A DNA stretch of 64,000 bases from Pyrenochaeta sp. MPI-SDFR-AT-0127 (GCA_020747015.1 JAGTJM010000051.1:177974-241973), one strand, 5' to 3'. Shown: positions 1 through 10,588, counted from the stretch's first letter. Notes: generated by a model not told the origin, from the letters alone. Numbers and translations: made by a program.

Positions 1-909
1 CAGGCGACCATGTCTTGACCTCCTCTTCGGTGTGCCAGTTCTGCTCCTCCTCTTCCGTCTCCTGTCCCGTGATGTACGACAAGCGGTGGTGGCTGCTGTA
101 CTCGCTGCCAGAGTCGTTTGCTCGTAGATCCTTGCCCGCCACGCTGTGTCTCGGAGTGCTCATGTCGGTGATGTGCTCGTCAATGACGCTCAGCGTCTCG
201 TGCATGACGGGACTCCCAATCGTCTCGTCCTCCTGGGGCGCCTCCCCGCTCAGCGTCATGCTGATGCTCCGTGGGCCGGCTTGCAGCGAGGTTCTGCGGG
301 TCAGGTCTGTGCCCGTTGCGGGCGTGATGATGTTCAAGGGCTCGGTCGGGGTCGACTTGAGTGGCGCAAGCGTGCTGGCGGCGGGCAGTGGCTGGGGCGT
401 GGACGGGGCAGGCATGTCGGTGCTGGGTGCAGCAGTTGGCGGTGTTTCGAGCCGTGTCGATGCCTGGGAGGGGTTGCGGGAAAGCATCGTGGGAATCGGG
501 GTGGGTTTCGGGGCGGGTCGCGTGTAGACTAAGAGTGGGTCAGATAGATTGCTCACAAGCGCCAGTCTCGCCGTCGACGTCTGTTGGAGCGGGGAGAGAG
601 CCAGTGTCTCTGTCCCTGCGGCCGTACGTACCCTCAGGAAACAAGCCATTCTCCCCGGTCTCGGTGTTTTTACCCAGAAACCAGCCGTCGCCAAAGTCAT
701 CGTCGCGCTCGATGAGCTCAATGCGGTCCCCGCGTCTCAGACTCAGCTCGTCAGGACTCCGGGCCAGGAACTCGTCTGCAGCGGCAGGTCAGCAGGAACT
801 TCACGGCGCCGTGCAGGGCATTGGGGCGCTGGAGGCGAGGGGCAGACGTACGGACGACGACGAGGGTGTCGCCGGGCCGGCAGCTCTCGGTATGGGAGCG
901 TTGCGCCAT
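1..909 (-). CDS. Boi-like SH3/SAM polarity protein, 5' part
   Basis: Incomplete at the window edge. Exons run from 909 to 852, 775 to 632, and 528 past position 1. The introns are GT-AG and phases agree. Exon 1 starts MAQRSHTES. Splicing to exon 2 creates an SH3 domain (about residues 15-70) with the signatures FLARSPDELSLRRGD (RT loop), GDGWFLG and, across the second junction, LFPEVYT. A Pro/Ser/Thr-rich linker follows. The last visible residues, EEEVKTWSP, look like the start of a SAM domain. SH3 followed by SAM (and, off the window, PH) is the layout of Boi1/Boi2-type proteins, which act in polarised growth and exocytosis at hyphal tips through Cdc42 and formin. The SH3 is seen; SAM is suggested by a short match; PH is not visible. 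It is divergent from the SP-RING gene. Confidence 0.72.
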
Positions 910-1873
910 CCTGGCTAATTGCCGAATGGAGGGCTCACGGGGCGGGGGGCAGATGGGCAGCGCAAGAGCGGCGGGAGCATGCAGAGGGCGTCGGTCACCG
1001 CGGTCAGTGTTGGTGGTTCATCTCGTCATGTTCGTTGGGGTGCGAGGTTCGCGCTATCGATGGGGGAGTGGCGGGCGCAAAAGAAGTGCGTCCTGACTCG
1101 GAGCGTCACGCTTTTTTGGGGGATACTCCCGCTGCCACGGCGGGGATCAGAGAGGCCTGGCGAGGGAGCGGTCAGGTCGAGGCGCGACGTCTGCTGCTTG
1201 TAGCGTCTGGTGGTGCGGCTGCCGTTGTCGTGGCTCCTATTATTAGGTGGTGCGAGAACAGGATCGAGAACGCAACACGGCTAGCTTGATTATGTATGCA
1301 TTCGTGGATCCATGAGCGAACAATCAATCCATCGGCGTCTTGTTGTCATGTGAATCTACGTGGGGACCATTGACAGGCCTGGCTACCGCCTCGACCATGG
1401 CAGCACGACTGAACAGCCCGTCTGGGAGCGGTTGAGTCGCCGTCTGGCTTTTTTTTTCCTCTTCCTCCTCCTCTGCAACAAAGAAACTCACCGCATCGGC
1501 CGCCCAACAGAAGCGCTTGTCAGTGCCCGCCACGACAGCAAACAAGCGCTTAAGCTTCCGCCCCTGCCCCGCTAGCGCCAGCCGCGAGATCTCGTCGCGA
1601 CATGGCACACACGACTCTTCACCTTTCACCGCGCCCCAGGCCGAGCGTTTCCTCCCCAGCCCGTCCAGCACCCGTTGAGACGGACACTGTTGTCGTGTGC
1701 TCCTGCTACGCCTGGGCCGTTGACGCCGCCCGTCCAGTTGCCCACACGACATGAATCCCCCCCGCACCCACTGCCATCCCGGGATCCTGGCCGAAGGCGA
1801 CCAACGCGCCCGACCTCTGCAGCATATACACACCTCGCTGGTAGCCCTCCTCTGACCTTGGATCGTGTGCGAA
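910..1873. other. divergent intergenic region
   Basis: Shared upstream region of the Boi-like gene (minus) and the SP-RING gene (plus). It contains a long pyrimidine tract at about 1447-1472 on the plus strand, typical of fungal promoters. The open frames here have no recognisable domain and no coherent splice model. Confidence 0.6.
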
Positions 1874-4800
1874 ATGCCAGCCGAGGCCCGGCCCCTGGCA
1901 AACAATGCCACGGCGCAAACCCTCAACTACGCCCTCGGCAATCTGGGCGGGAGGAAGAAGAGCTGGATGACGGAGGCTTCCAACATCCCGCCTGCTGCTG
2001 GCTTGATCACAACCCCCTTGTCGGCTCCTATCCGGCGTCCCAAAGGGCCTCCAAAGCGACCACCGCCCGTGCCGCACTCGTCTACCCAGCCGCCGCAGAC
2101 CCATCAACTCGCACTCCAGACCACCGAGCCCCAGACCGAGAGACAACCTCCGTCCAATTCGACATCGCCACAGCTGGCCAACATCCTAACACGACAAGAC
2201 CGCACAAGCCATGGCGTGTCCGCTGTCACTGTGTTTCCATCGCCCAGTCCAAGCGAGGAGAGCATTGCTCCCCCTCCACCAGCTGCAAATGTGGACGTGC
2301 CTGGCTCGAATACTGTGCACGCGAACCATGCGTCGGACATGTCCTTGGAGGCAATCTTGATGGACCCATTGCGTGGCACTGGTCCTAGTTCGGGTGTTCC
2401 GGCGCAAGTGCACACGCAACATATGGACAAGCGGAGACGCCTGGAAGATGGGCAGGAGCGACCAGCAAACTCGGCAACCACAACAGGCCAACCGCAGCCG
2501 CAGCCTCAGCAGCCTCAGGGCCCTCAGCAGCCTCAGGGCCCTCAGCAGAGCCCATTGCTACAACACCCATCAAACGGGCCGACGCCATTACCGCAATCGC
2601 CCTTGGGCGTGCAGCCTCGAGAGGCACGGGTCGAAAGGATGCCGCCTCAGGGTCAACTTCCTTTTGGCCCTGCTCGCACTTTGTCTCGTGGGACCACTCA
2701 GCACCCATTTGCTGTACCTGCAGAGGCAGGCCATGTTCAAACGCAGCAGCCCATGCCATCGCCTAGCAGTTGCTATACTTTGCAAAATTGTATGCACATC
2801 CTGAACAGCTTCCAGGCGTCCTACAGGCCCTCTTCAGCCCATGTTCACGATGCTAGTCGGCTGACCGTGCTGAAGGGCGCAGTAGAAAGACAAGACTGGC
2901 CTTATCTCACCATGCATCAGTACTTTTGCATGTTTTCTCTCGACCCTTTTGCGGTTCCAGCAGGTCTGCACTCCCAGCCTAGCTTGCGTAGCGCCCTCGG
3001 AATAATGCATGATGTGCTCGGCTCGAACGAAGCCTTGTCACCGACTTTCCTCCACTTTTTTGCAAACTTTCCTTATCCTCTCGAAGAAATTGCATCAAAG
3101 TGGCCATCTCAGTTCCAGCAACAAGCACAGCTCTTCTTGTTCTTTATAACGCAGTCACCAAATTATCATAGTCTGAGACAAAGATGTGGGGCACGGAAGT
3201 GTCCGCCACTCGCCAGAGAACTTGCCATTCACCTCTGGATTGCTTCCACGACGTTCCAACGTCTTCTGTTCACCGCAATACTGCGAGACATATGGCGAGA
3301 GTTGCAAAACAATCGACTGCAGCCTCGATTCGAGGCTCAAGCACTTGACCTGTTTTCGCGGAATCAGGCTGACTATCACCAGCGGCAAGCACTAGCAGCT
3401 AATACACAGCCCCCAGACTCACAACACGCTCAGCAAGAGAGTGCTCGCGAGTGGGACCTGTGGGGTGTTCGGCTAAGACAATTGGGGGCGTCGTTCGAAA
3501 ATGCAGTTCGAAGCCAGGGCTCATCATTGGTGAATCAGAATACGCAAACTTTGCAGCAGGAGCCACAACATCACCAAACACAAATCCGTACGGCCGTTGT
3601 TGCGGTGCCCGCCGAGATGGCACCACACAATGCTCACCCGGCGGCCACTCACCCGGCGCATGCCACATTCCAGCAACAACGCGGACGAGGGCGTCCTCGT
3701 ACACAGTCTACCCAAGTTCCTCGTGTTATATCATCCCAATTAGCAAGCCAACAGAGCAGACCTTCTGTACAGCGGCCCCTACCGCGATCTTCGTCAAGAT
3801 TTCTTCCAGCTCCGAGGTGGGTACAACCGCAACAACGACAGCCCAACCCTTCACGATTCAGTCTGCACCAAGCGCATCTCCGGAGTCCCGTTCTGCGAGC
3901 CCAATCCACCACGTCGCCATTGTACCACTCTGTCAAAAGTTATGTCAGAAGCCCTGCCAGGTTGGCCACGGCAGGTCAAGGAATCGAGAGATGGACTTTT
4001 ACCTTGACGCAAGACACAATGCAAACAATACCCAAGCTCATGCCTAGTGCGCCTGGCGCGCCCGATTGCAGAGCCATCAACGACAAGAGCCAGACTGTTC
4101 GGTTACGCTGCGTCAAATGGACATCTGCTGAACTACCGACAGAGCACGCCTGGGCGGTTGCCGATACCACATGGATTCCGTATTCATACTTTACGTTCAA
4201 TGGTGTTTCTCTGGAACAGCGAAAAAAGGTTCATCATGGCAAGGATCTACCAATTGACATCACGGGACTAGTCCGAGAGGGCGAGAACATACTGGATGCT
4301 ACTGTCATCACACAGTCAGACGATACATCTTACCTCAACTATGTTGTGGCCATTGAGCTCCTGGGCGTTCAGTCTCATATGTCTATCAAGCAAGATTGCC
4401 TTGACAAAACCCGCGTCTCAGCAGCAGAAGTCTTGCAAGGTATAAAGACTAAGCTTTCGGCAACAAGCGATGATGATGAGATTGCTATTGTCGAAAGCAG
4501 CCTTACAATCGGCCTCTTTGACCCTTTCAGCGCCTCCAAGATATGTGATATCCCAGTCCGTGGCAAGGCTTGTCTGCACAACGACTGCTTCGATCTCGAA
4601 ACCTTTCTTCACACACGACGGCGGAAGGGTGACACATCTGTGTCTGACCAATGGCGTTGTCCTCTCTGCAATGCTGATGCTCGCCCACAGCAGCTTCTCG
4701 TCGATGGTTTCCTCGAGGAGGTTCGCAAAACGCTCGAGGCGCAAGGCCTGCTGGAAACACGAGCAATAATCGTCCAGCAAGATGGATCGTGGACCCCCAA

Positions 4801-4921
4801 AGCGGAAGTTCGCGATCCTAATGGTGTCTCGGACCGCGAAGCATCTGACGAGCCCCCCACGCCGACCAGGACGCAATTCGCCATACCAGAACACGTCGAG
4901 GTTATCGATTTGAGTGATTAA
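1874..4921 (+). CDS. PINIT/SP-RING (MIZ) zinc-finger protein, probable SUMO E3 ligase
   Basis: Single exon, 1015 aa. I start at the ATG at 1874, the first ATG of the frame. Residues 1-300 and 520-690 are low-complexity Pro/Gln/Ser-rich, including an 18-bp tandem repeat (about 2502-2548) coding PQQPQG units. Residues about 706-830 form a beta-rich stretch with FTFNGVSLEQRKK and LPIDITGLVREGEN, resembling a PINIT domain. The SP-RING lies at about 889-956: C900-x-H902, C905, then WRCPLC with C929 and C932. In this family (Siz1/Nfi1, Pli1, PIAS) the SP-RING recruits the SUMO-loaded E2, usually on chromatin. I see no SAP domain. The C-terminal EVIDLSD is acidic/hydrophobic and could be a SUMO-interacting motif (inference). 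It could also be a transcriptional co-regulator lacking ligase activity. Confidence 0.8.
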   Translation: MPAEARPLANNATAQTLNYALGNLGGRKKSWMTEASNIPPAAGLITTPLSAPIRRPKGPPKRPPPVPHSSTQPPQTHQLALQTTEPQTERQPPSNSTSPQLANILTRQDRTSHGVSAVTVFPSPSPSEESIAPPPPAANVDVPGSNTVHANHASDMSLEAILMDPLRGTGPSSGVPAQVHTQHMDKRRRLEDGQERPANSATTTGQPQPQPQQPQGPQQPQGPQQSPLLQHPSNGPTPLPQSPLGVQPREARVERMPPQGQLPFGPARTLSRGTTQHPFAVPAEAGHVQTQQPMPSPSSCYTLQNCMHILNSFQASYRPSSAHVHDASRLTVLKGAVERQDWPYLTMHQYFCMFSLDPFAVPAGLHSQPSLRSALGIMHDVLGSNEALSPTFLHFFANFPYPLEEIASKWPSQFQQQAQLFLFFITQSPNYHSLRQRCGARKCPPLARELAIHLWIASTTFQRLLFTAILRDIWRELQNNRLQPRFEAQALDLFSRNQADYHQRQALAANTQPPDSQHAQQESAREWDLWGVRLRQLGASFENAVRSQGSSLVNQNTQTLQQEPQHHQTQIRTAVVAVPAEMAPHNAHPAATHPAHATFQQQRGRGRPRTQSTQVPRVISSQLASQQSRPSVQRPLPRSSSRFLPAPRWVQPQQRQPNPSRFSLHQAHLRSPVLRAQSTTSPLYHSVKSYVRSPARLATAGQGIERWTFTLTQDTMQTIPKLMPSAPGAPDCRAINDKSQTVRLRCVKWTSAELPTEHAWAVADTTWIPYSYFTFNGVSLEQRKKVHHGKDLPIDITGLVREGENILDATVITQSDDTSYLNYVVAIELLGVQSHMSIKQDCLDKTRVSAAEVLQGIKTKLSATSDDDEIAIVESSLTIGLFDPFSASKICDIPVRGKACLHNDCFDLETFLHTRRRKGDTSVSDQWRCPLCNADARPQQLLVDGFLEEVRKTLEAQGLLETRAIIVQQDGSWTPKAEVRDPNGVSDREASDEPPTPTRTQFAIPEHVEVIDLSD
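2502..2548 (+). repeat. 18-bp tandem repeat within the SP-RING gene
   Basis: About two and a half copies of an 18-bp unit (cctcagcagcctcagggc) inside the coding region, coding Pro-Gln-Gln-Pro-Gln-Gly. The copies are virtually identical, so the array is likely length-variable. Confidence 0.8.
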
Positions 4922-5509
4922 CTCAGCTAGTCACTAACATTCTCCCTTTACCGCAATGATTGCGGGATCATTCACACGTACAATTTTAGTATCTTGAAAA
5001 AGCCAAGCGTTCAAGCATGGACATTGCGAGGAGTTTTGAAGTTATACCCCGGGTCTTTTCTTTTCTTTTCAATACATGGGCATGTATAGGCCATTTCCAC
5101 AAGCCAACGGCTCACTAGGGACCACTTTATGTATAACGATAGCTATGACGGTGGTGCCGCGCGGACTAGGATACCCACACATATTCTGTATAGGGCTGCA
5201 TTATGAGATGCGTTGTCAATGAATAACCACATATATTTTCTGACTCCAAACCATCACATTTGATCATGCGATTACAAAGCTGTATGCAAGCTTTCTTTGC
5301 AGTGTGTGTAGTATGCACACTTTATACTGATCTACTGTTGATCTATTGTGCCATCTTAGCCACTACAGAATGAGGATTCATGCATGTAAGCATCATTTCG
5401 TGTTCCAGTTGCCTCTCATGTCCTCAACTAAGTGTTGCGGCTCTACTTGCATGTGCTGGTGAGCATCCCTCGTTCCTCAGCAAAGTATCTATTGATCCCA
5501 TCACACCAT
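4922..5509. other. convergent 3' intergenic region
   Basis: Lies between the stop codons of the SP-RING gene (plus) and the first SprT-like gene (minus). AT-richer than the flanking coding DNA. No gene, RNA or repeat recognised. Confidence 0.6.
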
Positions 5510-6688
5510 CTAGCCACTCTTCGATTGCCGTTGACTCTGATCGTCCATGCCATAGGCTTCTAAATCGTGATTACTCGGCACTCTCCCATGGCCCTCCATA
5601 TCATGCAGCAGCGACGGAAACCGCCCCATATCCACATACCCACCCATAATCCCCGAGACCACCTGTTCCACCTTCTTCGCCAGAATCTGCCACGCGCGGC
5701 CATGTCCCCTTGCACCAACACACCGCTCCTGCATCGGACACGCTCTACACGTATACGCCTTGAGAAACGCATGGCACATTTCGTGCAGCAGCGTGCCAAC
5801 GCGGTTCCGCCACCGTACATCGCTGTCCTCCGCGTCGGTGCTGTGTCGATACATGGTCGGGTGGAGAAGCACATGTGTGCCCACGATTGGATTGAAGTAT
5901 CCCACGCCAAAACACGTCTTCCGTCCCTCGGGCAGGAACGACATGCTGGATGCGAAGATGCGCCGGTGTGGCGGGATCGCGCTGAAGAAGAACACCCGGT
6001 TGAGCGCGGAGAAGAGATGTTGGAGTTGGGTTTTTGAGATGCTTTGGCGCAGGTCTGATCCACTTAGATGCGGCTTCCAGGTATACAGTAGACTCTGAAG
6101 TTGTAGTGCGGCTGTGTTTTGTTTGCCATGTGGGTGCTGTAGGTAGGTTTCATCAAGCCATGCGACGTGGTGTCGTACAAGACGCATTGCTTCGTACTGT
6201 CCGTACAGTTTCAGCGTCAGTTTTGGTAGAAGTGTAGCTGTTTTCTCCCAGGAGTGGGAAAAGCGCTTTGTGTGGGCATCTGTGGTACCATCCTGATATC
6301 GTATCGTTCCATGTGATTTATCTTCTTTCAATTGGTAGAGCTTGGGGGCGCACTCATCGCAATCGCATGGCGTGAGTGTATCCTCGACCCAGGACTTGAG
6401 ATCTTCGACATTCGATGGTACAGGGAAAGCTACATTGTTACAAGGTGTGCTTTTCCGCCCAAGAATGTAGTCTTCGACAAGAAGCAGCCTTGAATCAAGA
6501 GTACAGAGCGGTTCTACAATAGGAAGAGCGTTGTGAAGAAAAGTTGGGCCGCGACATGTACGCTCCGTCACAACAGGTTTCTCTTCAGGCGTGCCATGCA
6601 ATCTGGTGAGCCGACCGATCCGCTGATAGGACAGTGACCGACATTGCTTTGGAGGTTCAACAACGATAACAACTGGATGCGTCCCCAT
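5510..6688 (-). CDS. SprT-like zinc metalloprotease-fold protein, copy 1
   Basis: Single exon, 392 aa from the ATG at 6688 (the frame stays open a little further, but only with GTG). The zincin site is HEMCH at 302-306 within GTLLHEMCHAFL; a third ligand is likely His329 in RGHGRAW. SprT-like folds use HExxH plus a distal His or Glu, so all ligands appear present. Between the two His elements is a Cys cluster (CRAC, C-x5-C) absent from copy 2. Residues about 165-300 align with copy 2 (LRQSIS, NRVFFF versus NKVFFA, AIPPH versus AIPLH). Residues 1-150 have no recognised domain. No UBZ, PIP or SHP motif typical of Spartan/Wss1 is evident, so I do not call it a DNA-protein crosslink protease. Substrate unknown. 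The two copies are clearly paralogous and on the same strand. Confidence 0.72.
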   Translation of the reverse strand: MGTHPVVIVVEPPKQCRSLSYQRIGRLTRLHGTPEEKPVVTERTCRGPTFLHNALPIVEPLCTLDSRLLLVEDYILGRKSTPCNNVAFPVPSNVEDLKSWVEDTLTPCDCDECAPKLYQLKEDKSHGTIRYQDGTTDAHTKRFSHSWEKTATLLPKLTLKLYGQYEAMRLVRHHVAWLDETYLQHPHGKQNTAALQLQSLLYTWKPHLSGSDLRQSISKTQLQHLFSALNRVFFFSAIPPHRRIFASSMSFLPEGRKTCFGVGYFNPIVGTHVLLHPTMYRHSTDAEDSDVRWRNRVGTLLHEMCHAFLKAYTCRACPMQERCVGARGHGRAWQILAKKVEQVVSGIMGGYVDMGRFPSLLHDMEGHGRVPSNHDLEAYGMDDQSQRQSKSG

Positions 6689-7330
6689 GGGCACTTAGCG
6701 AAGCAATAGCATATCTCCCGAAGGAACAAGTAAAGTACAACAATTGTTGGGAAAATGAGTGAAATTGTCAGTGCAGAATCAAAACAGGTATTCTGGGGTT
6801 TAAGTTGCCTGGGCAAAGTTTGCCTCACTTTGTTACCCAGAACAGTGGTTCAGATTATAGGAACAGGATTGACACAAGGGTCATCCTTAGAATGCCAGGT
6901 ATACCGAGCTCGGACAATCTCCGCGATTCAAGCATCGATAACATTGGATTGAGCGTCCTTACGAAGTGGAGCATTTTGAATTTACAATCCGCTTGCAATC
7001 TGCTATGAGAAATCAAATGACTGCGTGTGCCGTGCGTAGATATGCTGAGACCCAGGATCAGCGACAAGAAATTGACGGTCCACGAATCCGGTTGTGAAAC
7101 ATGAGATCACGTGTTCCGGAGCTGCGGCACTGTTATCGAGTCATGGCTCAAGCTTGGACAACATCGATCGATCTGCATTCGGCCATAATTTTGACAACTA
7201 CGAACTCTACGCTAAACTTGCAGTGGAAAGATACGCGACTCAATCTCAGAAGATGTAAGAGTACGTGTGGCTTGAGCCAGACATGACTCAGGCCGCAAAA
7301 GGCTTTTTTAACCTCCGTCTCACCATCCTG
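6689..7330. other. intergenic region between SprT-like paralogues
   Basis: Upstream region of copy 1 and 3' region of copy 2. Moderately AT-rich. No additional gene supported. Confidence 0.55.
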
Positions 7331-8395
7331 TCAATCCAGATCGCTAAACCCCATCGCCAAGTCCACATCAGGATACGAGTCACTGAGTTGTGTGACACTG
7401 TCTGAATCGTCAAAGACCAGATTTTCCAGGCTTGGAAAACTATCCAGTGCATCATGAGCCAAGCTCTGTCCAATCCCTAATTCCAACTTCATGCCTAGAA
7501 GCTGGACAGCCACTTCTTCAATCTTGGTGGCTAGCACGTACCACGGAGGACCATGCCCTCCACAGCCCAGGTCGGTAATCCATGTGGAGCAAAATCTGTC
7601 TCCATAGACGATGAAGACAGCATGACAGAGCTCGTGGAGCAGCGATCCGAGACGATCTCGCATCTTGACGTTGGCATCCCACGAGTACTGACTTGACATG
7701 CGTCGGTCAACCCGCCACGGGTGTATGTGGATGATTGGCTGGTAACCATAGCTACTGCACAAGCCCAAGCGTATATCGTCGTCGTCGAGCCAAGCAAATA
7801 CTCTGTTGTTTGACGAGTGGTGAAGTGGGATTGCTCCAGCAAAGAAGACCTTGTTGATCTGCTTCAACAAACATACCATCAGCGTTTCCGAGATGCTAGT
7901 ACGAAGATCCTTTGCATTGAGATTGGGTGTCCACGCCCTGATCATGGCTTTTAGCCGCCGCACCTCGCCGCTTTCATAATCTGGGTTCTCCACATATGTT
8001 CGTTGAAGCCACTCAACATGACATTCTGCAAGCTCTGGAACCGAATACTTGACAGATTGGCTAAACTTGAGCCCAATGCAAAGATTGTTGTACCTTTCTC
8101 GTAATGAGCCTGAGAATGAGGATAAAGCCACGCTATCCGATCGGAAATGCCAGCTTCTTCTACTTTGGCCTGGGCCTGGCGCTTGTGCTTCATTAAGTCT
8201 AAGTGTATTTGCAGCCCAGGAGGAATTCCAACACTTCTTGAAGAAGTTGCTCAACCTGGTGATTCCTCCGAGGCTCATGTCGCAGTCCTGCATACTGCTA
8301 GTTTCGAAAGGAGTTGTGATGCTGCTAGAATCCTTGGAAGAAAGTTTTGGTGAAAATTGATTGACCTTGTTGGCGCGGCCAACGAAAGGGGACAT
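7331..8395 (-). CDS. SprT-like zinc metalloprotease-fold protein, copy 2
   Basis: Single exon, 354 aa, ATG at 8395. HELCH lies at 254-258 in GSLLHELCHAVF, with a likely third ligand His281 in CGGHGPPW. It matches copy 1 over the last 230 residues (AECHVEWLQRTY versus VRHHVAWLDETY, RAWTPNLNAKDLRTSIS versus YTWKPHLSGSDLRQSIS, KINKVFFAGAIPLH-type block). N-terminal regions of the two copies are unrelated or too diverged to align by eye, and the C-terminal tail is acidic (DDSDSVTQLSDSYPDVD). Function unknown. The neighbouring NLR/HET genes make a stress or self-recognition role conceivable, but nothing in the sequence shows it. Confidence 0.7.
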   Translation of the reverse strand: MSPFVGRANKVNQFSPKLSSKDSSSITTPFETSSMQDCDMSLGGITRLSNFFKKCWNSSWAANTLRLNEAQAPGPGQSRRSWHFRSDSVALSSFSGSLRERYNNLCIGLKFSQSVKYSVPELAECHVEWLQRTYVENPDYESGEVRRLKAMIRAWTPNLNAKDLRTSISETLMVCLLKQINKVFFAGAIPLHHSSNNRVFAWLDDDDIRLGLCSSYGYQPIIHIHPWRVDRRMSSQYSWDANVKMRDRLGSLLHELCHAVFIVYGDRFCSTWITDLGCGGHGPPWYVLATKIEEVAVQLLGMKLELGIGQSLAHDALDSFPSLENLVFDDSDSVTQLSDSYPDVDLAMGFSDLD

Positions 8396-9174
8396 GGTTT
8401 TTGTGAGGGTAGAGTTTCCGAGTAGATAGATTTTGCGACTTTGAGCAAGGTGAATAGTCTACTCTCATTTAATGTAGTTGAATTCTAGCTTCTCTACTAT
8501 TATCGAATTTTACAACCATGGAACGCTCTCACATTCTATGGTTCTGAAATACGTCGCTACCAAGGACATCATGTCAGCAGTTTATGTGCAAGACTTTTCT
8601 CGCCGGCGCCTTGGTGCCATATGATTATTTAGTTGGCTTTGATGTTGGGCACTGAAAATACTATAGGAAGAAGCAGATACATTGGAGTATCTCAGCTACC
8701 TGCGATACTGGTAGGTGCGACTTTCGAAGTGACATGAAGGCTATATCATACAAAATACCCGCGAGCCTCAGTAGCCCGATAAGCATTTCTTTCGTGGAAA
8801 ATCCCTGCCACGTACAGCTTGCTAAACATGCATGGTGCCACATAGTCGAACAGTTTGCCCTCTACTCGAGATAGGAATCTGGAGAGCGGGATGGCGATAG
8901 ATTATCAAGATTTGTGATACATCCTATCCAGCAGCAAATCGAATAATTTCTTCACTTTTGAATAGCCAAGGGAAAACAGCTCTGCTAATCAAATCACTCA
9001 GAGACCATGGTCTAATGAGGCGTGAAGAACGCCTATAATGCGACAACTCAAAAGGTTAGCTTTGAGTATTGGGTTTTTTTTCTTACATCCCTATAATTAA
9101 AATAAATCAACTCGTAACTATATTGCTAGGCTGACCGTTGTTCACTTAGTGTCAGAAGCCAAACTATATTACGC
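8396..9174. other. AT-rich intergenic region
   Basis: Separates the SprT-like pair from the allorecognition island. Markedly AT-rich around 8930-9180. No coding signal found. Confidence 0.55.
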
Positions 9175-10080
9175 TTATACGCTAATTCGGTAAAGGTGCA
9201 GCTCGAGCAGATAACAATTTGTCAAAACATCCTCCGAGATCCCATGATTGATCTGTATACTCCTACCATTGGCCTTATTATTCCTAATCTCGAGGTGGCT
9301 TACCTCTCGCCATCCTTTTTCTCCAACCGGCCCGTTCATTTGTAAAGCTTGCTGTTCCGTGAAGTTATTAATAGTGATCCGCGACGTGGGATTGTTCAAG
9401 AGTGGCTGTATTGCGGTACTCGAGTCCATAGTGAGGCAGTACGGGTTATTACTGAGCTGAGCGATGTCACCATCGCTAAGAGGTACAAGACCATCACCTG
9501 GTCACTGTCAGTCTTGTCACCCATATGGACAGTCGGAAATACCTCGAACAGGTCGGTTCTTGAGCAGTTCGGCAAGCTTCAAGCCTCTTCCTTCTCCCAA
9601 GACTTGCTGGAGAATGTAATCAATTCGTTTCACCACTTCCGCATTTGCAACAACAGTATTCTCAACAGTTCTTTTTAAACCAGCGTTGGCTACTTGAATA
9701 CACAGGCTAAGGCTGGACTTTGCAGAGCCTAGTGCTGCCATGATATCAGCGAGCTCTTTTTCGTCCTTTGATCCTTGTCTCATTTGATGAGCAAATTGGC
9801 AAACGAAGCCTTTGGTTCCTGGATCCAGATTTTTCAGATGAGCAAAAAGTCTTGTCACGAGTTTATCAATTTTGACGAGCTCTGAAGCCACAGCTGCGGT
9901 CTGCAATGCTTGCTCATGCTCAACAATCCGGAGAATTGCGTTCATCTTTGCAAGTTCATCGTAGTAATTGCTAAGAACATTTGCCAAATGTTTTTGCTGC
10001 TCGTGAGCCTTTCGCATTCGTCTAATGATGCTAAGGGCAGCGTCTAGCAAGGTCGAGACAGCTGAAATCGCGCTAAGCAT
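9175..10080 (-). CDS. HET-s-like effector: helical domain plus two amyloid-like repeats
   Basis: Two exons (10080-9543 and 9497-9175) with a 45-bp GT-AG intron; 286 aa exactly in frame. The join restores VRGDGLVPLSDGD, as expected of the fungal STAND-associated N-terminal helical domains. Residues 1-180 are helical and resemble the HeLo/SesA/NACHT_N-type domains that precede fungal NLRs or act as cell-death effectors; which family exactly I cannot decide. The C-terminal region is polar and Asn/Gly-rich with two related segments: repeat 1 around R219 (NNPTSRITINN) and repeat 2 around R258 (NNKANGRSIQINHG), 39 residues apart. The N-terminus of the divergent NLR next door carries NNKSYGRTIHING. 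Overall length and two-repeat layout are close to HET-s (289 aa, two repeats). Inference: a pore-forming or toxic effector triggered by NLR-templated amyloid folding. Confidence 0.72.
9217..9282 (-). repeat. amyloid-like motif, effector repeat 2
   Basis: Codes NNKANGRSIQINHGISEDVL. Matches the NLR N-terminal motif at NNK-x-x-G-R-[ST]-I-x-I-N. Assignment as an amyloid signalling motif is inference from pattern and gene layout. Confidence 0.55.
9331..9396 (-). repeat. amyloid-like motif, effector repeat 1
   Basis: Codes a segment with NNPTSRITINNF and a downstream MNGPVG. The NN..R-I-x-I-N core is shared with repeat 2, and NGPV is shared with the NLR copy. More diverged than repeat 2. Confidence 0.45.
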
Positions 10081-10588
10081 CTCTAAACCAGACTAACATG
10101 ATTTTGTTAACCAATCCGTATCTCATATCATCTTAGTAGCCATACCATTTTCGAAGTGTTAACGCCTAGTACAGCAAACAGTTTATGAAGTTACGGAAAT
10201 TTCGAGGGGCAACACCCAGTTTGATTCAGCTGGACTGTTGCCATTGTGGTTTCTGTTTCATCAAGTATCTTTTCAGATGAAGCCGTGTCGACGAGCCCAC
10301 CGACCAATCTTATGCCTGTGTCTGATCAGCCCTCAATGCTACCCCGCACCGGTCAAGGCAAGAAGCAACAACATAAGCGAGTAGTTTGTGGCATCGTAGA
10401 ATTTCAATCGGCTGTTTCTCAAGAACAATTTCTTGTTTGTTGCCTCTTTCCGGTCGGATGTCATCGCCTCACTAGCTTATCACAAACAACGTTGTAACAC
10501 ACACTACCATTTGCCTATTTGGTAGTTCCACTTAAGCACTCTTACCGTGGCTGCCTTTTAATCCGGAAACGTGGGTGTTGCTGTAAAT
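10081..10588. promoter_or_regulatory. bidirectional promoter of the effector/NLR pair
   Basis: 508 bp between two divergent start codons, so both genes probably share one regulatory region. No TATA box or known operator stands out. Confidence 0.5.

Noticed and set aside
15..1289. Several overlapping plus-strand open frames at the left end
   Set aside because: They are antisense to the Boi-like gene, whose minus-strand exons recreate a proper SH3 domain; the plus frames have no domain.
1324..2146. Minus-strand frames upstream of and overlapping the SP-RING gene
   Set aside because: Low complexity, no domain, and they overlap the well-supported SP-RING coding sequence.
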